Shown here: piece after piece, positions 1 through 9,114 of the stretch
Layout: every line of letters starts with the position of its first letter
Numbering within the stretch: position 1 is the stretch's first letter
Assembly (NCBI RefSeq): GCF_001513745.1
Contig: NZ_CP013380.1
Span: 3,968,001 to 4,032,000, forward strand
DNA: 64,000 nucleotides
From: Burkholderia humptydooensis
GTDB taxonomy: Bacteria; Pseudomonadota; Gammaproteobacteria; Burkholderiales; Burkholderiaceae
Direction of reading: 5' to 3'
Program-made: the position numbers and the translations under genes
The notes under the pieces: generated by a model
Told to the model about the DNA's origin: nothing
Database searches by the model: none
The model's input: the letters and a program-made list of their open reading frames with translations, nothing else

Positions 1-179
1 AACTCGCCCGTGCCGCCCGCGGCGAAGAGGCCCGCGGCGTCGTGGCTGAAGAGCCAGCCGAGGTTCGCGCGGTAGGCGGCCTCGTCGAACGACAGATCGG
101 GCTTGAAATGCGTGACCGGAAAGGACAGCAGGCCAGAGCCGATCTGGCGGGCGAATTCGGTGGGCGTATAGCGTGACAT
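1..179 (-). CDS. kdgD: 5-dehydro-4-deoxyglucarate dehydratase, N-terminal part (cut by window edge)
   Basis: About 59 N-terminal residues are visible, starting [20 protein letters not shown] and ending in an FAAGGTGE segment. Both match the start of the DapA-like 5-dehydro-4-deoxyglucarate dehydratases. This family decarboxylates and dehydrates 5-keto-4-deoxyglucarate to 2,5-dioxopentanoate in the D-glucarate/galactarate pathway. The start ATG (177-179) faces away from a LysR gene that begins 118 bp away, the usual layout for a catabolic gene and its regulator. The catalytic lysine lies outside the window. The call rests on the N-terminus alone. Confidence 0.8.
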   Translation of the reverse strand, partial: MSRYTPTEFARQIGSGLLSFPVTHFKPDLSFDEAAYRANLGWLFSHDAAGLFAAGGTGE

Positions 180-297
180 GAGCGTTCGTGCCGGTGCGGC
201 GTGACAAGGAGTAAGCGAAGTAGTGAGCGGATTCTTGCACCGTGAACGATTCAAGTCCAAGATAACCGATGACTCAATCAATACATGTTTTGAATCA
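180..297. promoter_or_regulatory. Divergent kdgD/lysR control region with an inverted repeat
   Basis: This 118-bp gap separates two divergent starts. The half facing the LysR gene is clearly AT-richer than its surroundings and carries GATTCAA (248-254) and TTGAATC (290-296) as an inverted pair 35 bp apart. The right arm ends just before the LysR start codon. LysR regulators often bind such divergent regions and repress their own gene. No convincing -35/-10 pair is assigned. Confidence 0.4.
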
Positions 298-1194
298 ATG
301 TTCGAACTCAGCCAGCTTCGCTGCTTCGTCGCCGTCGCAGAGGAATTGCACTTCGGGCGCGCGGCCGAGCGCCTGCACATGACGCAGCCGCCGCTGTCCC
401 GGCAGGTGCGCCTGCTCGAGCACCAGATCGGCACCGAGCTGCTCGAGCGCACGAGCCGCTCGGTGAAGCTGACGGCGGCCGGCCGCGGCTTCCTGCCCGA
501 TGCGGCCCGCATTCTGCGGCTCGCCGACGAAGCGGCGGCCACCGCGCGCCGCGTCGCGACGGGCGCGGCCGGCACGCTCGCGATCGGCTTCACCGCGTCG
601 GTGGGCTATGGCCTGTTGCCGTCGCTCGTGAGCGCGGTGCGCGCGGCGTCGCCGGACGTGCGCCTCACGCTGAAGGAGATGGTGAGCGGCGCGCAGCTCG
701 AAGCGCTCGACGCTCGGCTGATCGACGTCGGGCTGCTGCGCCCGCCCGTCGAGCACGGCGAGCTCGCGTCGGCGCCGTGCGTGCGCGAAGCGCTCGTGCT
801 CGCGCTGCCGCAGGCGAGCGCCGGCGCGTGGCCGAAGCATCCGACGCTGCGAGATTGCGAAGGCAAGCCGCTCCTGATGTATTCGCCTTACGAGGCGCGC
901 TATTTTCACCAACTGGTGAGCGGGCTGCTCGAGCGCGCCGACGTGCTGCCCGACATCGTCGAATACGTGAGCCAGATCCATTCGATGCTGGCGCTCGTGC
1001 GCGCGGGCATCGGGGCCGCGCTGATTCCGGCGGCGGCATCGATGCTGCACTTCGAAGGGGTCGTCTACCGGCCGGTGCGCACGACGCCGGCGAAGCCCGT
1101 CGAGCTGACGCTCGCGTATCGCAAGGACAACGACAATCCGGTGTTCGGCGCGCTGAAGGATGTGCTGCGCAAGTCGCTCGCCGGAGGGCGATGA
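298..1194 (+). CDS. LysR-family transcriptional regulator
   Basis: The 298-residue product begins [20 protein letters not shown], the classic LysR helix-turn-helix N-terminus, and continues with an [14 protein letters not shown] recognition helix. A periplasmic-binding-protein-like effector domain follows from about residue 90. The frame stays open upstream to 223, but those residues do not resemble LysR proteins, so the ATG at 298 is chosen. Its position opposite kdgD suggests that it controls glucarate/galactarate catabolism. That role is inferred from position only. Confidence 0.9.
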   Translation: MFELSQLRCFVAVAEELHFGRAAERLHMTQPPLSRQVRLLEHQIGTELLERTSRSVKLTAAGRGFLPDAARILRLADEAAATARRVATGAAGTLAIGFTASVGYGLLPSLVSAVRAASPDVRLTLKEMVSGAQLEALDARLIDVGLLRPPVEHGELASAPCVREALVLALPQASAGAWPKHPTLRDCEGKPLLMYSPYEARYFHQLVSGLLERADVLPDIVEYVSQIHSMLALVRAGIGAALIPAAASMLHFEGVVYRPVRTTPAKPVELTLAYRKDNDNPVFGALKDVLRKSLAGGR

Positions 1195-1246
1195 AGGAAC
1201 GCATGCCGGCGCAGCCGAGCGTCGAGCGGTGGAGAGGGAAGCGACA

Positions 1247-2278
1247 TCACACCGGCCACAGCGGCCCTTCCTGCATCGCGCCGATCTGCTCGCGCAATTC
1301 GAGCACGCGCGCTTCCCAATAGCGATGCGTGTTGAACCACGGAAACGCGGCCGGAAACGCGGGATCGCCCCAGCGGCGCGCGAGCCACGCCGCGTAATGG
1401 ATGAGCCGCAACGTGCGCAGCGCCTCGATCAGATGCAGCTCGCGCGGATCGAATTCGCAGAAGTCCTCGTAGCCCGCGAGCAGATCGGCGAGCGCGCGCG
1501 ACGCGCCCGGCCGGTCGCCGGGCAGAAGCAGCCACAGGTCCTGCACGGCGGGCGCCATCCGGCTGTCGTCGAAGTCGACGAAGTGCGGGCCCGCGTCGGT
1601 CCACAGCACGTTGCTCGGATGGCAGTCGCCGTGCGCGCGCAGCATCCGCACGTCGCCCGCGCGCTCGTACGCGTGCTCGACGCCTTCCAGCGCGAGCGCG
1701 ACCGCCGCTTCGTAGGCAGGCCGAACGTCGTCCGGCACGAAGTCGTGCGACAGCAGGAAATCGCGCGGCTCATAGCCGAACGTATGAATGTCGAGCGTCG
1801 GCCGCGCGGCGTACGGCTTCGTCGCGCCGACTGCGTGAATGCGTCCGATGAAGCGGCCGAGCCATTCGAGCGTGTCGCGCCGGTCGAGCTCCGGCGCACG
1901 GCCGCCGCGCCGCTCGAAGATCGCGAAGCGAAAGCCCTCGAACTCGTGCAGCGTGCGGCCGTCGAACGCGAGCGCCGGCACGGCCGGAATCTCGCGCGCG
2001 GCCAGCTCGGCGACGAACGCATGCTCTTCGAGGATCGCGTCGTTCGGCCAGCGATGCGGACGATAGAACTTCGCGACGATCGGCGCACCGTCCTCGATGC
2101 CCGCCTGATAGACGCGGTTCTCGTAGCTGTTGAGCGCGAGCAGGCGCCCGTCGGTGCGCGAACCGGCGGGAATCAGCACGCTGTCGAGCGCATCGAGCAC
2201 GCGCTCCGGCGTGAGGCCTGCAAAAGGCAAGCCGGCGCTTGCGCCGGCTGCGTTGGATTCGGAAGTGGCGTCGTTCAT
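1247..2278 (-). CDS. srkA: Stress response kinase A (YihE/RdoA family)
   Basis: A 343-residue protein of the aminoglycoside-phosphotransferase-like kinase fold. Visible marks are the N-lobe segment SYENRVYQAGIEDG, the catalytic loop RAHGDCHPSNVLW and the metal-binding HFVDFDDSRMAP. SrkA (YihE) is a cytoplasmic Ser/Thr kinase that protects against stress-induced death and counteracts MazEF in E. coli. ATG at 2278 (MNDATSES) is used; a start three codons upstream is also possible. It is convergent with the LysR gene, and about 50 bp separate their ends. Confidence 0.9.
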   Translation of the reverse strand: MNDATSESNAAGASAGLPFAGLTPERVLDALDSVLIPAGSRTDGRLLALNSYENRVYQAGIEDGAPIVAKFYRPHRWPNDAILEEHAFVAELAAREIPAVPALAFDGRTLHEFEGFRFAIFERRGGRAPELDRRDTLEWLGRFIGRIHAVGATKPYAARPTLDIHTFGYEPRDFLLSHDFVPDDVRPAYEAAVALALEGVEHAYERAGDVRMLRAHGDCHPSNVLWTDAGPHFVDFDDSRMAPAVQDLWLLLPGDRPGASRALADLLAGYEDFCEFDPRELHLIEALRTLRLIHYAAWLARRWGDPAFPAAFPWFNTHRYWEARVLELREQIGAMQEGPLWPV

Positions 2279-2318
2279 GCCCCGCATTGTGCCGCGCGCG
2301 GGGCCGAAAGACGAGCGC

Positions 2319-2531
2319 TCAGTGCAGCGCCGCGCCCGCGGGGAGCACGGATTCGCCGGTGTCGATCAGGTCCTCGAGAAAGAACGGCTCGGTGTTGAGC
2401 TCCTTGGATTCGCCCGGCACGCCCGCGTACCAGGTCACCATCGCCATGTCCCCCAGAATGCGCTGGACGATGCCGCGCGCGCCCTTCGGCACGGCGATGT
2501 GGGTGGTGCAGACAATCGAACCGACATGCAT
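2319..2531 (-). CDS. Conserved hypothetical protein, 70 aa
   Basis: A small soluble protein starting MHVGSIVCTTHIAVPKGARG, with a central VTWYAGVPGESKELNTEPFF segment. It has no membrane helix or signal peptide. The composition is balanced rather than Arg/Ala-rich, unlike spurious frames in this genome, and the codons are typical of the neighbours. It lies 40 bp upstream of srkA on the same strand, so they may be co-transcribed. I do not recognise the family. Confidence 0.7.
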   Translation of the reverse strand: MHVGSIVCTTHIAVPKGARGIVQRILGDMAMVTWYAGVPGESKELNTEPFFLEDLIDTGESVLPAGAALH

Positions 2532-2878
2532 GATGTTTCCCCGCTTTCAAAGCCGGCCGCGTGCTGCCCGGCCGGAAATACCCGAATTGCGCATCCATGA
2601 GGCGACGAATCGCGCGTATTCCATGGTTCATCGCTCATGGAATCGCGAAAGCGCGAGTTGACGACAAACGCGCCGCCAATTCGCGGGATGCATCGATTCC
2701 GCCGCCGCGACGCGCCGCTTTCGAGGCAGCGCGTCGCTCCATCATACCCCGACGCGCGCGGCCGCCATCCGACGATTCATTCGGAAGTGCGGTCAAAAGC
2801 CAACGCATCGTCCGACGAAACGACGCCGAACGGGCAACCGGCGTATCGTTGAGGTTTGCCTCGCATGGAGAATCCAGC
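2532..2878. other. Divergent intergenic region (347 bp)
   Basis: This gap separates the 70-aa gene (minus strand) from the MFS gene (plus strand). Reading frames cross it, but their translations are Arg/Ala-rich and resemble no family. It probably holds promoters for both genes. No strong -35/-10 pair, repeat or RNA is apparent. Confidence 0.5.
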
Positions 2879-4168
2879 GTGACTGTATCATCCGGGGCGC
2901 CGGGGCCCGCCGCCGGCGCCCGCCCAAGCTCGACGCATGCCGCGCGAGGCGCGTCGCCCGTTTCACCCGCCCCGTATCTCGAACGCGGCTCGCGCAGCTA
3001 CTGGCACGCGAGCGTCGCGCTGCTGTTCGCCGGTTACGCGACATTCTCGCTGCTCTACTACGTGCAGCCCCTGTTGCCCGAGTTCTCGAAAGCATTCGGC
3101 GTGAGCCCCGCGCAGAGCAGTCTCGCGCTATCGTTCTCGACCGCCGCGCTCGCCGCCGCCGTGTTCGTCGCGGGCTTCGTCTCCGAAGCATTGAGCCGCC
3201 ACCGGCTGATGACGGCGTCGCTCACCGCGTCGTCGCTGCTCACGCTCGCCGCCGCGTTCGCGCCGCACTGGCATCAACTGCTGATCCTGCGCGCGCTGAC
3301 GGGGCTCGCGCTCGGCGGCGTGCCCGCCGTCGCGATGGCGTATCTCGCCGAGGAAGTGCATCCGGACGGCCTCGGGCTCGCGATGGGGCTCTATGTCGGC
3401 GGCACCGCGATCGGCGGAATGGCGGGGCGCGTAATCACGGGCATTCTCACTGACCTGTTCTCGTGGCGCATCGCGGTCGGCGCGATCGGCGTGCTCGGCC
3501 TCGCATCGATGCTCGCGTTCCGCATGCTGCTGCCGCCGTCGCGGCACTTCACGCCGCGCCGCGGCCTGAGCCTCGCGCATCACCGCATGTCGCTCGTCCA
3601 TCATCTCGGCAAGCGGCGCGAGCTGCCCGTGCTGTTCGCGATGGCGTTCGTGCTGATGGGCAGCTTCGTCACGCTCTACAACTACATCGGCTATCGGCTG
3701 CTCGCGCCGCCGTATTCGATGGGACAGGCGACGATCAGCGCGATCTTCGTCGTCTATCTGGTGGGCGTCGTCGCGTCGCCCTTGTCGGGACGGCTCGCCG
3801 ATACGCTCGGCCGCGGCCGCGTGCTGATCGCGAGCCTCGCGGTGATGCTCGCGGGCGTCGCGCTGACGCTGCTGCATCCCGTCGCCGCGATCACCGCGGG
3901 CATCGCGTGCGTGACGTTCGGTTTCTTCGCGGGCCACGCGGTCGCGAGCGGCTGGGTCGGCCGGCTCGCGCAGCACGGCAAGGGCCAGGCGGCCGCGCTC
4001 TATCTGCTCGCGTACTACATCGGCTCGAGCGTCGTCGGCTCGCTCGGCGGACGCTTCTGGAGCACGCTCGGCTGGCCCGGCGTCGCGGCGCTCGTCGGCG
4101 CGCTGCTCGCGCTCGGCGTCGTCGCGGCCGCATGGCTGCGCGCGCGCGAGCGCGCCGGCGCCGCGTGA
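2879..4168 (+). CDS. MFS transporter (putative efflux permease)
   Basis: A 429-residue major facilitator protein with about 12 hydrophobic segments, from YWHASVALLFAGYATFSLLY onward. The loop between helices 2 and 3 carries SEALSRHRLMTASL, and the second half carries the matching GRLADTLGRGRVLIAS motif. Proteins of this type (YnfM/arabinose-efflux-like) export drugs or metabolites across the inner membrane; the substrate cannot be told. GTG at 2879 is chosen because GGAGA lies about 8 nt upstream and the frame further upstream does not look like a transporter. The first 40 residues are low-complexity. Confidence 0.85.
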   Translation: MTVSSGAPGPAAGARPSSTHAARGASPVSPAPYLERGSRSYWHASVALLFAGYATFSLLYYVQPLLPEFSKAFGVSPAQSSLALSFSTAALAAAVFVAGFVSEALSRHRLMTASLTASSLLTLAAAFAPHWHQLLILRALTGLALGGVPAVAMAYLAEEVHPDGLGLAMGLYVGGTAIGGMAGRVITGILTDLFSWRIAVGAIGVLGLASMLAFRMLLPPSRHFTPRRGLSLAHHRMSLVHHLGKRRELPVLFAMAFVLMGSFVTLYNYIGYRLLAPPYSMGQATISAIFVVYLVGVVASPLSGRLADTLGRGRVLIASLAVMLAGVALTLLHPVAAITAGIACVTFGFFAGHAVASGWVGRLAQHGKGQAAALYLLAYYIGSSVVGSLGGRFWSTLGWPGVAALVGALLALGVVAAAWLRARERAGAA

Positions 4169-4525
4169 TCGCCTGTCGCGTTCACGGCCGTGGCCGTTGC
4201 CAGATCGCGCGTCGATGCGTTACCTTTGGCGTTCCTGCATTTTCCTTCACACCTTCGCACGTTTTGCGATGAAACCCTCGTTGCCCGCCCGCGCCCTGTC
4301 GAAGCCGTCCATCGCACGGCTGCCGCGCGCGTGCGCGCATCGTCCGCCTGCCGCGCCGCCGCCCGTCGGCGCGCCGCCTCATCCGGCGCTGCTCGGCTAA
4401 ACGCCGCGCAAGCTCTCACGCTCTCCGTTCGCCGCTGATCGAACCGTTCCGTGCGCTTCGCGCACGGCGCGTTCGCGTGCGCGCGCGACCGGAGCGTTCC
4501 GATTCGATCGACAGGTGGATTTCAA
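4169..4525. other. Intergenic region (357 bp)
   Basis: This lies between two plus-strand transporter genes. Short frames run through it (for example from 4269), but they are Arg/Pro/Ala-rich, lack a clear ribosome binding site and match nothing I know. I see no convincing terminator or RNA. Confidence 0.4.
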
Positions 4526-5389
4526 ATGGCTTCAGTCAGACCCGCGCTCGCCGCGCATGGGGCAACGTCGCTTTTCGTGCTGCTATGGAGCAGCGGAGCG
4601 ATCTTCGCCGAACTCGGCCTGCGACATGCGTCCGCATTCGCTTTCCTGATCGCGCGCTTCGCGCTCGCATCGCTCGTGCTGCTCGTGCTGTCGCTCGCGC
4701 GGCGCCGCTGGCTGCCGCCGCGCGGCGCGCGCCGCGCGACGGTCGCGACCGGCCTGCTGCTCACGGGCGGCTATTCGATCCTGTATCTGCTCGCGCTCGA
4801 GCGCGGGCTCGCGCCCGGCATCCTCGCGACGATACTCGGCGTGCAGCCGATCCTCACGCTCGTCGTGCTCGAACGCCGCGCATCGGGCACGCGGCTTGCC
4901 GGCCTCGCGCTTGCGCTGACCGGCCTGGGCCTCGTCGTCTATCGCAGCATCGCGGGCGGCGACGCGCCGGTATCGGGCGCCGCGTGCGCGCTCGGCGCCT
5001 TGCTCTCGATCACGGCGGGCGCGCTGCTGCAAAAGCGCGTGCGCGCCGCGCCGATCGACGTGCTGCCGCTGCAGAACGCGCTCGGCCTCGGGCTATGCGC
5101 GCTGATCGCGCCGTTCGAGCCGATCGCGTTCGAAGCGAGCTGGTCGTTCGCGCTGCCGCTCGCGTGGCTCGGCATCGTGATCTCGGTGTTCGCGCAGTTG
5201 CTGTTCTACCGGCTGATGCAGCGGGGCGATCTCGTCAACGTGACGAGCCTCTTCTATCTCGTGCCGGTCGTGACCGCGCTGATGGATGCCGCGTGGCTGG
5301 GCAACCGTCTCGCGCCGCTCGAGATCGCCGGCATGATCGCGATCCTCGCCGGCCTCGCGCTCGTGTTCCGGCACGCCGTGCGCGATTGA
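4526..5389 (+). CDS. DMT-superfamily transporter (EamA family)
   Basis: A 287-residue protein with about ten hydrophobic helices in two EamA repeats. It starts MASVRPALAAHGATSLFVLL and contains WSSGAIFAELGLRHA and, in the second repeat, LFYRLMQRGDLVNVTSLFYL. Members export amino acids or other metabolites through the inner membrane; the substrate is unknown. The ATG at 4526 has AGGTGGA 6-7 nt upstream. In-frame upstream sequence from 4451 is rejected because the family starts here. Confidence 0.88.
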   Translation: MASVRPALAAHGATSLFVLLWSSGAIFAELGLRHASAFAFLIARFALASLVLLVLSLARRRWLPPRGARRATVATGLLLTGGYSILYLLALERGLAPGILATILGVQPILTLVVLERRASGTRLAGLALALTGLGLVVYRSIAGGDAPVSGAACALGALLSITAGALLQKRVRAAPIDVLPLQNALGLGLCALIAPFEPIAFEASWSFALPLAWLGIVISVFAQLLFYRLMQRGDLVNVTSLFYLVPVVTALMDAAWLGNRLAPLEIAGMIAILAGLALVFRHAVRD

Positions 5390-5411
5390 CGGCGATGTCG
5401 GCGACGCGGTA

Positions 5412-5447
5412 ACGGCGCGCCCGCACTGCAACATGCGGGCGCGCCGT
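5412..5447 (+). terminator. Hairpin terminator after the DMT transporter
   Basis: A perfect 14-bp stem (5412-5425 with 5434-5447) closes an 8-nt loop just after the transporter stop codon. Only a weak T-tract follows, so termination may be partial. Confidence 0.65.
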
Positions 5448-5646
5448 TCATTGCATCGCAACGCCGACAAGCGATTGGAAAGACGGAATGAAAGCATTTC
5501 GTCGGATTGTTCGCGCCAAACCGCGCGATCTGCGTGTTTTCGTCGCGCTGCGAAGCTTTGGATAACCAAAAAACGCCGGCCGTTATCTATACTCGAAACA
5601 ACCGGCCGCCCCGCACGCGACCGGGCGGATAAAAAAGGAGACACGC

Positions 5647-5832
5647 ATGTCGACCTATTTCACGATCGCCGACTTCATCCTGCTGATCCCGATGGCGCTT
5701 GCCGGCGCGCTGTTCCTCGGCGCGGTGCCGTGCGCGACCGAGTTCCGCCACAACGTGCTGCGCGTGCTCGGCGCGATGCTCGGCATGGCGGTCGGCGTAC
5801 TGCTGGTCGAAGGGCTGCCCGCGCTGATCTAG
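5647..5832 (+). CDS. Small membrane protein, 61 aa
   Basis: Starts MSTYFTIADFILLIPMALAG and is almost entirely hydrophobic, with two predicted helices (about residues 8-26 and 39-60) around a short polar turn (TEFRHNVLR). An excellent ribosome binding site (AAGGAG near 5635) precedes the ATG, and third positions are G/C-rich, so the gene looks real. Its function is unknown; it may be an inner-membrane accessory subunit. It stands alone between the DMT gene and a convergent aldo/keto reductase gene. Confidence 0.75.
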   Translation: MSTYFTIADFILLIPMALAGALFLGAVPCATEFRHNVLRVLGAMLGMAVGVLLVEGLPALI

Positions 5833-5920
5833 CTGCCGCGCCCGCGCCCCATGCATCCGCCTGCGCCGCCTTCGGCGCGCCGAGAGCGGGCGGCAGGCGT
5901 ATCGTCAGGATCGCTATCGA

Positions 5921-6964
5921 TCAGATCGCCTGATCGGTGGACGGTTTTTCCCACAGATTGATCCCGCCTTCCGTCGCATGGCGGTCGATCTCGGCGATCT
6001 CGTCATCGCCGAACGCGAGATTGGCGAGCGCCGCGACGTTCTCGCGCACCTGCTCCGCGCGGCTCGCGCCGATCAACGCGGACGTGACGCGCGAATCGCG
6101 CAGCACCCACGCGAGCGCCATCTGCGCGAGGCTCTGGCCGCGCCGCTGCGCGATCTCGTTCAGCTTGCGCACGTGCTCGAGGTTCTCCGCGCTCAGGTGC
6201 TCCCCCTTCAGCGATCCGCCGCCCGGCTTGTTGATCCGCGCATCGGCCGGCACGCCGTTCAGATACTTCGACGTGAGGAGCCCCTGCGCGAGCGGCGTGA
6301 ACGCGATGCAGCCGGCGCCCGTCTCGTCGAGCGCGTCGAGCAGTTCGCGCTCGATCCAGCGATTGAGCATGTTGTACGCGGGCTGGTGAATCAGGAGCGG
6401 CACCTTGTATTCGGCGAGCAGCTTCGCGATCTCGCGCGTCTTCGCCGCCGAATACGACGAGACCCCGACATAGAGCGCCTTGCCCTGCTGCACGGCGGTC
6501 GCGAGCGCGCTCGCGGTTTCCTCGAGCGGCGTGTGCGCGTCGAAGCGGTGCGAGTAGAAGATGTCGACGTAATCGAGCCCCATGCGCTGCAGGCTCTGGT
6601 CGAGGCTCGCGAGCACGTACTTGCGCGAGCCGCCGCCGCTGCCGTACGGGCCGGGCCACATGTCCCAGCCGGCCTTCGTCGAGATCAGCAGCTCGTCGCG
6701 GTACGGCCTGAAATCCTCGCGCAGCAGCCGGCCGAAGTTCGTTTCGGCGCTGCCGTACGGCGGCCCGTAGTTGTTCGCGAGATCGAAGTGCGTGATGCCG
6801 AGATCGAATGCGGTGCGCAGGATCTCGCGCTGCGTCGAAATCGGCGTCGTGTCGCCGAAGTTGTGCCACAAGCCGAGCGAAAGCGCCGGCAGTTTGAGCC
6901 CGGATTTGCCGCTTACGCGATACTGCATGTCCGCATAGCGTTCGGAAGCTGCTTCGTAGGCCAT
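5921..6964 (-). CDS. Aldo/keto reductase (L-glyceraldehyde-3-phosphate reductase-like, YghZ/MgrA type)
   Basis: The 347-residue length and sequence match the YghZ subfamily of NADPH-dependent aldo/keto reductases. Seen in the protein are the catalytic region FDLANNYGPPYGSAETNFG with Asp and Tyr, the lysine segment LLISTKAGWDMWPGPYGSGG, DYVDIFYSHRFD with the active-site His, and a C-terminal cofactor loop SALIGASRAEQVREN. These cytosolic enzymes reduce aldehydes such as L-glyceraldehyde-3-phosphate and methylglyoxal. The gene appears monocistronic. Confidence 0.88.
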   Translation of the reverse strand: MAYEAASERYADMQYRVSGKSGLKLPALSLGLWHNFGDTTPISTQREILRTAFDLGITHFDLANNYGPPYGSAETNFGRLLREDFRPYRDELLISTKAGWDMWPGPYGSGGGSRKYVLASLDQSLQRMGLDYVDIFYSHRFDAHTPLEETASALATAVQQGKALYVGVSSYSAAKTREIAKLLAEYKVPLLIHQPAYNMLNRWIERELLDALDETGAGCIAFTPLAQGLLTSKYLNGVPADARINKPGGGSLKGEHLSAENLEHVRKLNEIAQRRGQSLAQMALAWVLRDSRVTSALIGASRAEQVRENVAALANLAFGDDEIAEIDRHATEGGINLWEKPSTDQAI

Positions 6965-7139
6965 CTGAATTCCCGTCGAGACGTTGAACGAGGCCGGATG
7001 CGATCCGGCCGGACGTACCCCAGCGGGCCATGTTAGCCAACCGTCGCGAATCGTGCAGCAACGCCGCGCCGCGATGGACGCCGCGGCGGCGCTCCCCTAC
7101 ACTGCGGCGTCTTCATCATCCGTTTCAGCGAGGATCTTC

Positions 7140-7346
7140 ATGACTCGAGCGATTTCCGTTGCGCTCATCGTCGGCGGCGTCGTGCTGCTGTATTTCGGCG
7201 GCCAGTCGTTTCATTCGATCAACGACGGCGTCGCACGCTTTTTCACCGGTTCGCCTTCGACGAAGACGATCACGCTGATCGCGGGCGGCATCGTCGCGAC
7301 GCTCGTCGGGCTGATCGGCCTGTCGATGCCGAGCGGCAAGCGCTGA
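7140..7346 (+). CDS. DUF3185 family small membrane protein
   Basis: A 68-residue protein, MTRAISVALIVGGVVLLYFG, with two transmembrane helices flanking a polar linker (FHSINDGVARFFTGSPSTKT) and a short basic C-terminus. This pattern fits the DUF3185 inner-membrane proteins, whose function is unknown. The ATG at 7140 has AGGATC upstream. The frame is open from 6984, but that extension is not family-like. A strong hairpin terminator follows. Confidence 0.75.
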   Translation: MTRAISVALIVGGVVLLYFGGQSFHSINDGVARFFTGSPSTKTITLIAGGIVATLVGLIGLSMPSGKR

Positions 7347-7372
7347 CGCGCGCTTTCCGGCTCGATCCCGAA

Positions 7373-7409
7373 ACGAAACGGGCGGCCCGCATGTGGCCGC
7401 CCGTTTCGT
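7373..7409. terminator. Terminator between convergent genes
   Basis: A 15-bp perfect stem (7373-7387 with 7395-7409) closes a 7-nt loop. It lies between the DUF3185 gene and the oppositely directed dioxygenase gene. The stem ends in ACGAAAC/GTTTCGT, giving short A/T flanks on both sides. Confidence 0.75.
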
Positions 7410-7524
7410 CCAGTCGTTATCGAGACCGCCATCGCCATGCGCGCGGCTGCGCGCCTTTCATCTCATCCCGCGCCGGACGAAGCGCGCCACATCGAGCGTC
7501 GCGCCGCCTCGTGCGAACCCTGAA

Positions 7525-8295
7525 CTAGAACCGCACCTCCGGCTTCGACGCCGACCGCGAGCCCGGCACGGGCCGATTGCTGTCGCCGTGATACGTGAAC
7601 ACGAGCGAGAACTTCACCCGATCGGTGCGGTTCTGACCCGCCGAATGCAGCGTGTTGCAGTGAAAGAACACGACGTCGCCCGCCGCGAGCTCCGGGCACA
7701 CCGCCTGCTCGATCAACGCCCGGTTCGCCGGCGCGTCGCTGCGGAAGAACTTCGCTTCGTCGAAGCTCTCCGGCCCGAATTCCGCGTCATGCGAGCCCGG
7801 CACGAGCCACAGCGCGCCGTTGTCGTCCGTCTCCGGCCCGAGCGCGAGCCACACGGACACGAGGTCCGGGCGCTCGAACGACCAATAGCGCACGTCACGG
7901 TGCCAGCCGGTCAGGCTGCCGTACGCCGGGTGCTTCGTCATCACGCAATTGTGATGCGTGCGCGACAGCACCGGTGTCTCGCCGAAATATGCTCGCATCC
8001 ACGCGCCGATCTCGGGTGCGGTCGCGCGCCTGGCGAACGCCGCGTCGCGCGCGTAGGCGTCGAGCAGCCGTCGCACCGTGTGACCGCCCGGCGCATGCCG
8101 CGATTCGGGCGCGCCCGGATAGCGCAGGTCGGCTTCGAATTCGAGCGGCTGCGCCGCCTCGTGCAGTTGCCGCTCGGCGATCGCCTTCAGTTGCGCGCAC
8201 CCCTCGGGCGCGACGAGCCCCGGTGCGACGACGAAGCCGCGCTCGCGCAGCGTCTGGACCTGCGTGTGAATCAACTCCGGGTGCAAGAAAGACAT
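7525..8295 (-). CDS. Phytanoyl-CoA dioxygenase family protein
   Basis: A 256-residue Fe(II)/2-oxoglutarate-dependent oxygenase. The metal site is visible as TGWHRDVRYWSF (His and Asp) and a later FFHCNTLHSAGQNRTDRVKF, in which the second His binds iron and Arg binds 2-oxoglutarate. The family hydroxylates small molecules or lipids; the substrate is unknown. I place the start at MSFLHPELIH (8295), where similarity should begin. Two in-frame starts lie upstream (8352 and 8445), so the N-terminus is uncertain. Confidence 0.8.
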   Translation of the reverse strand: MSFLHPELIHTQVQTLRERGFVVAPGLVAPEGCAQLKAIAERQLHEAAQPLEFEADLRYPGAPESRHAPGGHTVRRLLDAYARDAAFARRATAPEIGAWMRAYFGETPVLSRTHHNCVMTKHPAYGSLTGWHRDVRYWSFERPDLVSVWLALGPETDDNGALWLVPGSHDAEFGPESFDEAKFFRSDAPANRALIEQAVCPELAAGDVVFFHCNTLHSAGQNRTDRVKFSLVFTYHGDSNRPVPGSRSASKPEVRF

Positions 8296-8661
8296 GGGAT
8301 GATCGACATAATTGTTATCAACGATCGATTGTAAAGCGGGCGTGCGCGACATGCTCGCAACAATGCCGCGAAGCGAAAAAAGGCACGCGATCATCGCCGC
8401 GAATTTGATGTAACGCAAAGGAACTGTCGGGCGCGCGCTCGCCACTAACTTTGGCTGCCCTGGGGCGGCGCGCCCGGCGCACGAGGGTTAGCGCGACTTC
8501 CTGGCGTCACGAAGCCCCTGTAGCCTCGGCACACCTGCTAGTTTTCGCGGGCAGCGGCGCACCGATGCTTTCGGTACGATGGGTTCGACCCTTGCCGCAC
8601 AACGGCCGTTTTGACATTCGCGCCCTGAAACGGGCCACACTACGAGCGAATTACTTTCGTC
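8296..8661. other. Intergenic region with a candidate promoter
   Basis: This region lies upstream of the dioxygenase on one strand and of a doubtful 117-aa frame on the other. A perfect -35 box TTGACA occurs at 8611-8616 on the plus strand, with only a weak -10 (ACACTA near 8636). The stretch next to the dioxygenase (about 8300-8350) is AT-richer and may carry its promoter. Confidence 0.35.
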
Positions 8662-9015
8662 ATGCCTTTCCGTCTGACTTCCCGTCTTCAACGCACCCCG
8701 AAGAGCGCGCCGTCGGCGCCGCACCGGATCGTGCGCGCGTTGCGCCACCACAGCGCGCGCTCGAGCGTGCTCGCCGAGCGCGCGCGCCAGCACCAGCCGC
8801 GGCTCGATGGTCTGCGCGCATGGCTGCACGCGTTCCTGTCGCTGATGAGCGCCCATGCCGCAGCGCGTCGCACCGCGCTGCGCTCGCTGCTGCAAAAGCC
8901 GTCGCTGCGGCTGCGCGCACCGTCGCTGCACCGCGCAAGTGTCGCGCCGCGCCGGATCAACCGGCCGCGCCGTCTCGCGACGAGCACCGGCTGGTTCGTG
9001 TTCGCCGCGCGCTAG
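8662..9015 (+). CDS. Doubtful hypothetical protein, 117 aa, very basic
   Basis: An open frame, MPFRLTSRLQRTPKSAPSAP onward, very rich in Arg, Ala, Leu and Ser. By eye, most third codon positions are G/C and the codons resemble those of neighbouring genes. A TTGACA box lies about 45 bp upstream and a bidirectional terminator lies 100 bp downstream. Against it are the absence of a ribosome binding site and an Arg/Ala-rich composition like that of shadow frames in this genome. No family is recognised. Confidence 0.3.
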   Translation: MPFRLTSRLQRTPKSAPSAPHRIVRALRHHSARSSVLAERARQHQPRLDGLRAWLHAFLSLMSAHAAARRTALRSLLQKPSLRLRAPSLHRASVAPRRINRPRRLATSTGWFVFAAR

Positions 9016-9114
9016 GCGCGGCATCACACGGCACGCGCCGCCGCGCGCGTCCGACGCGGATCGCACCGATGCGCAACGCGAGCCGCGGCCCGAAGCGCAA
9101 CCGAAAATAAAAAA

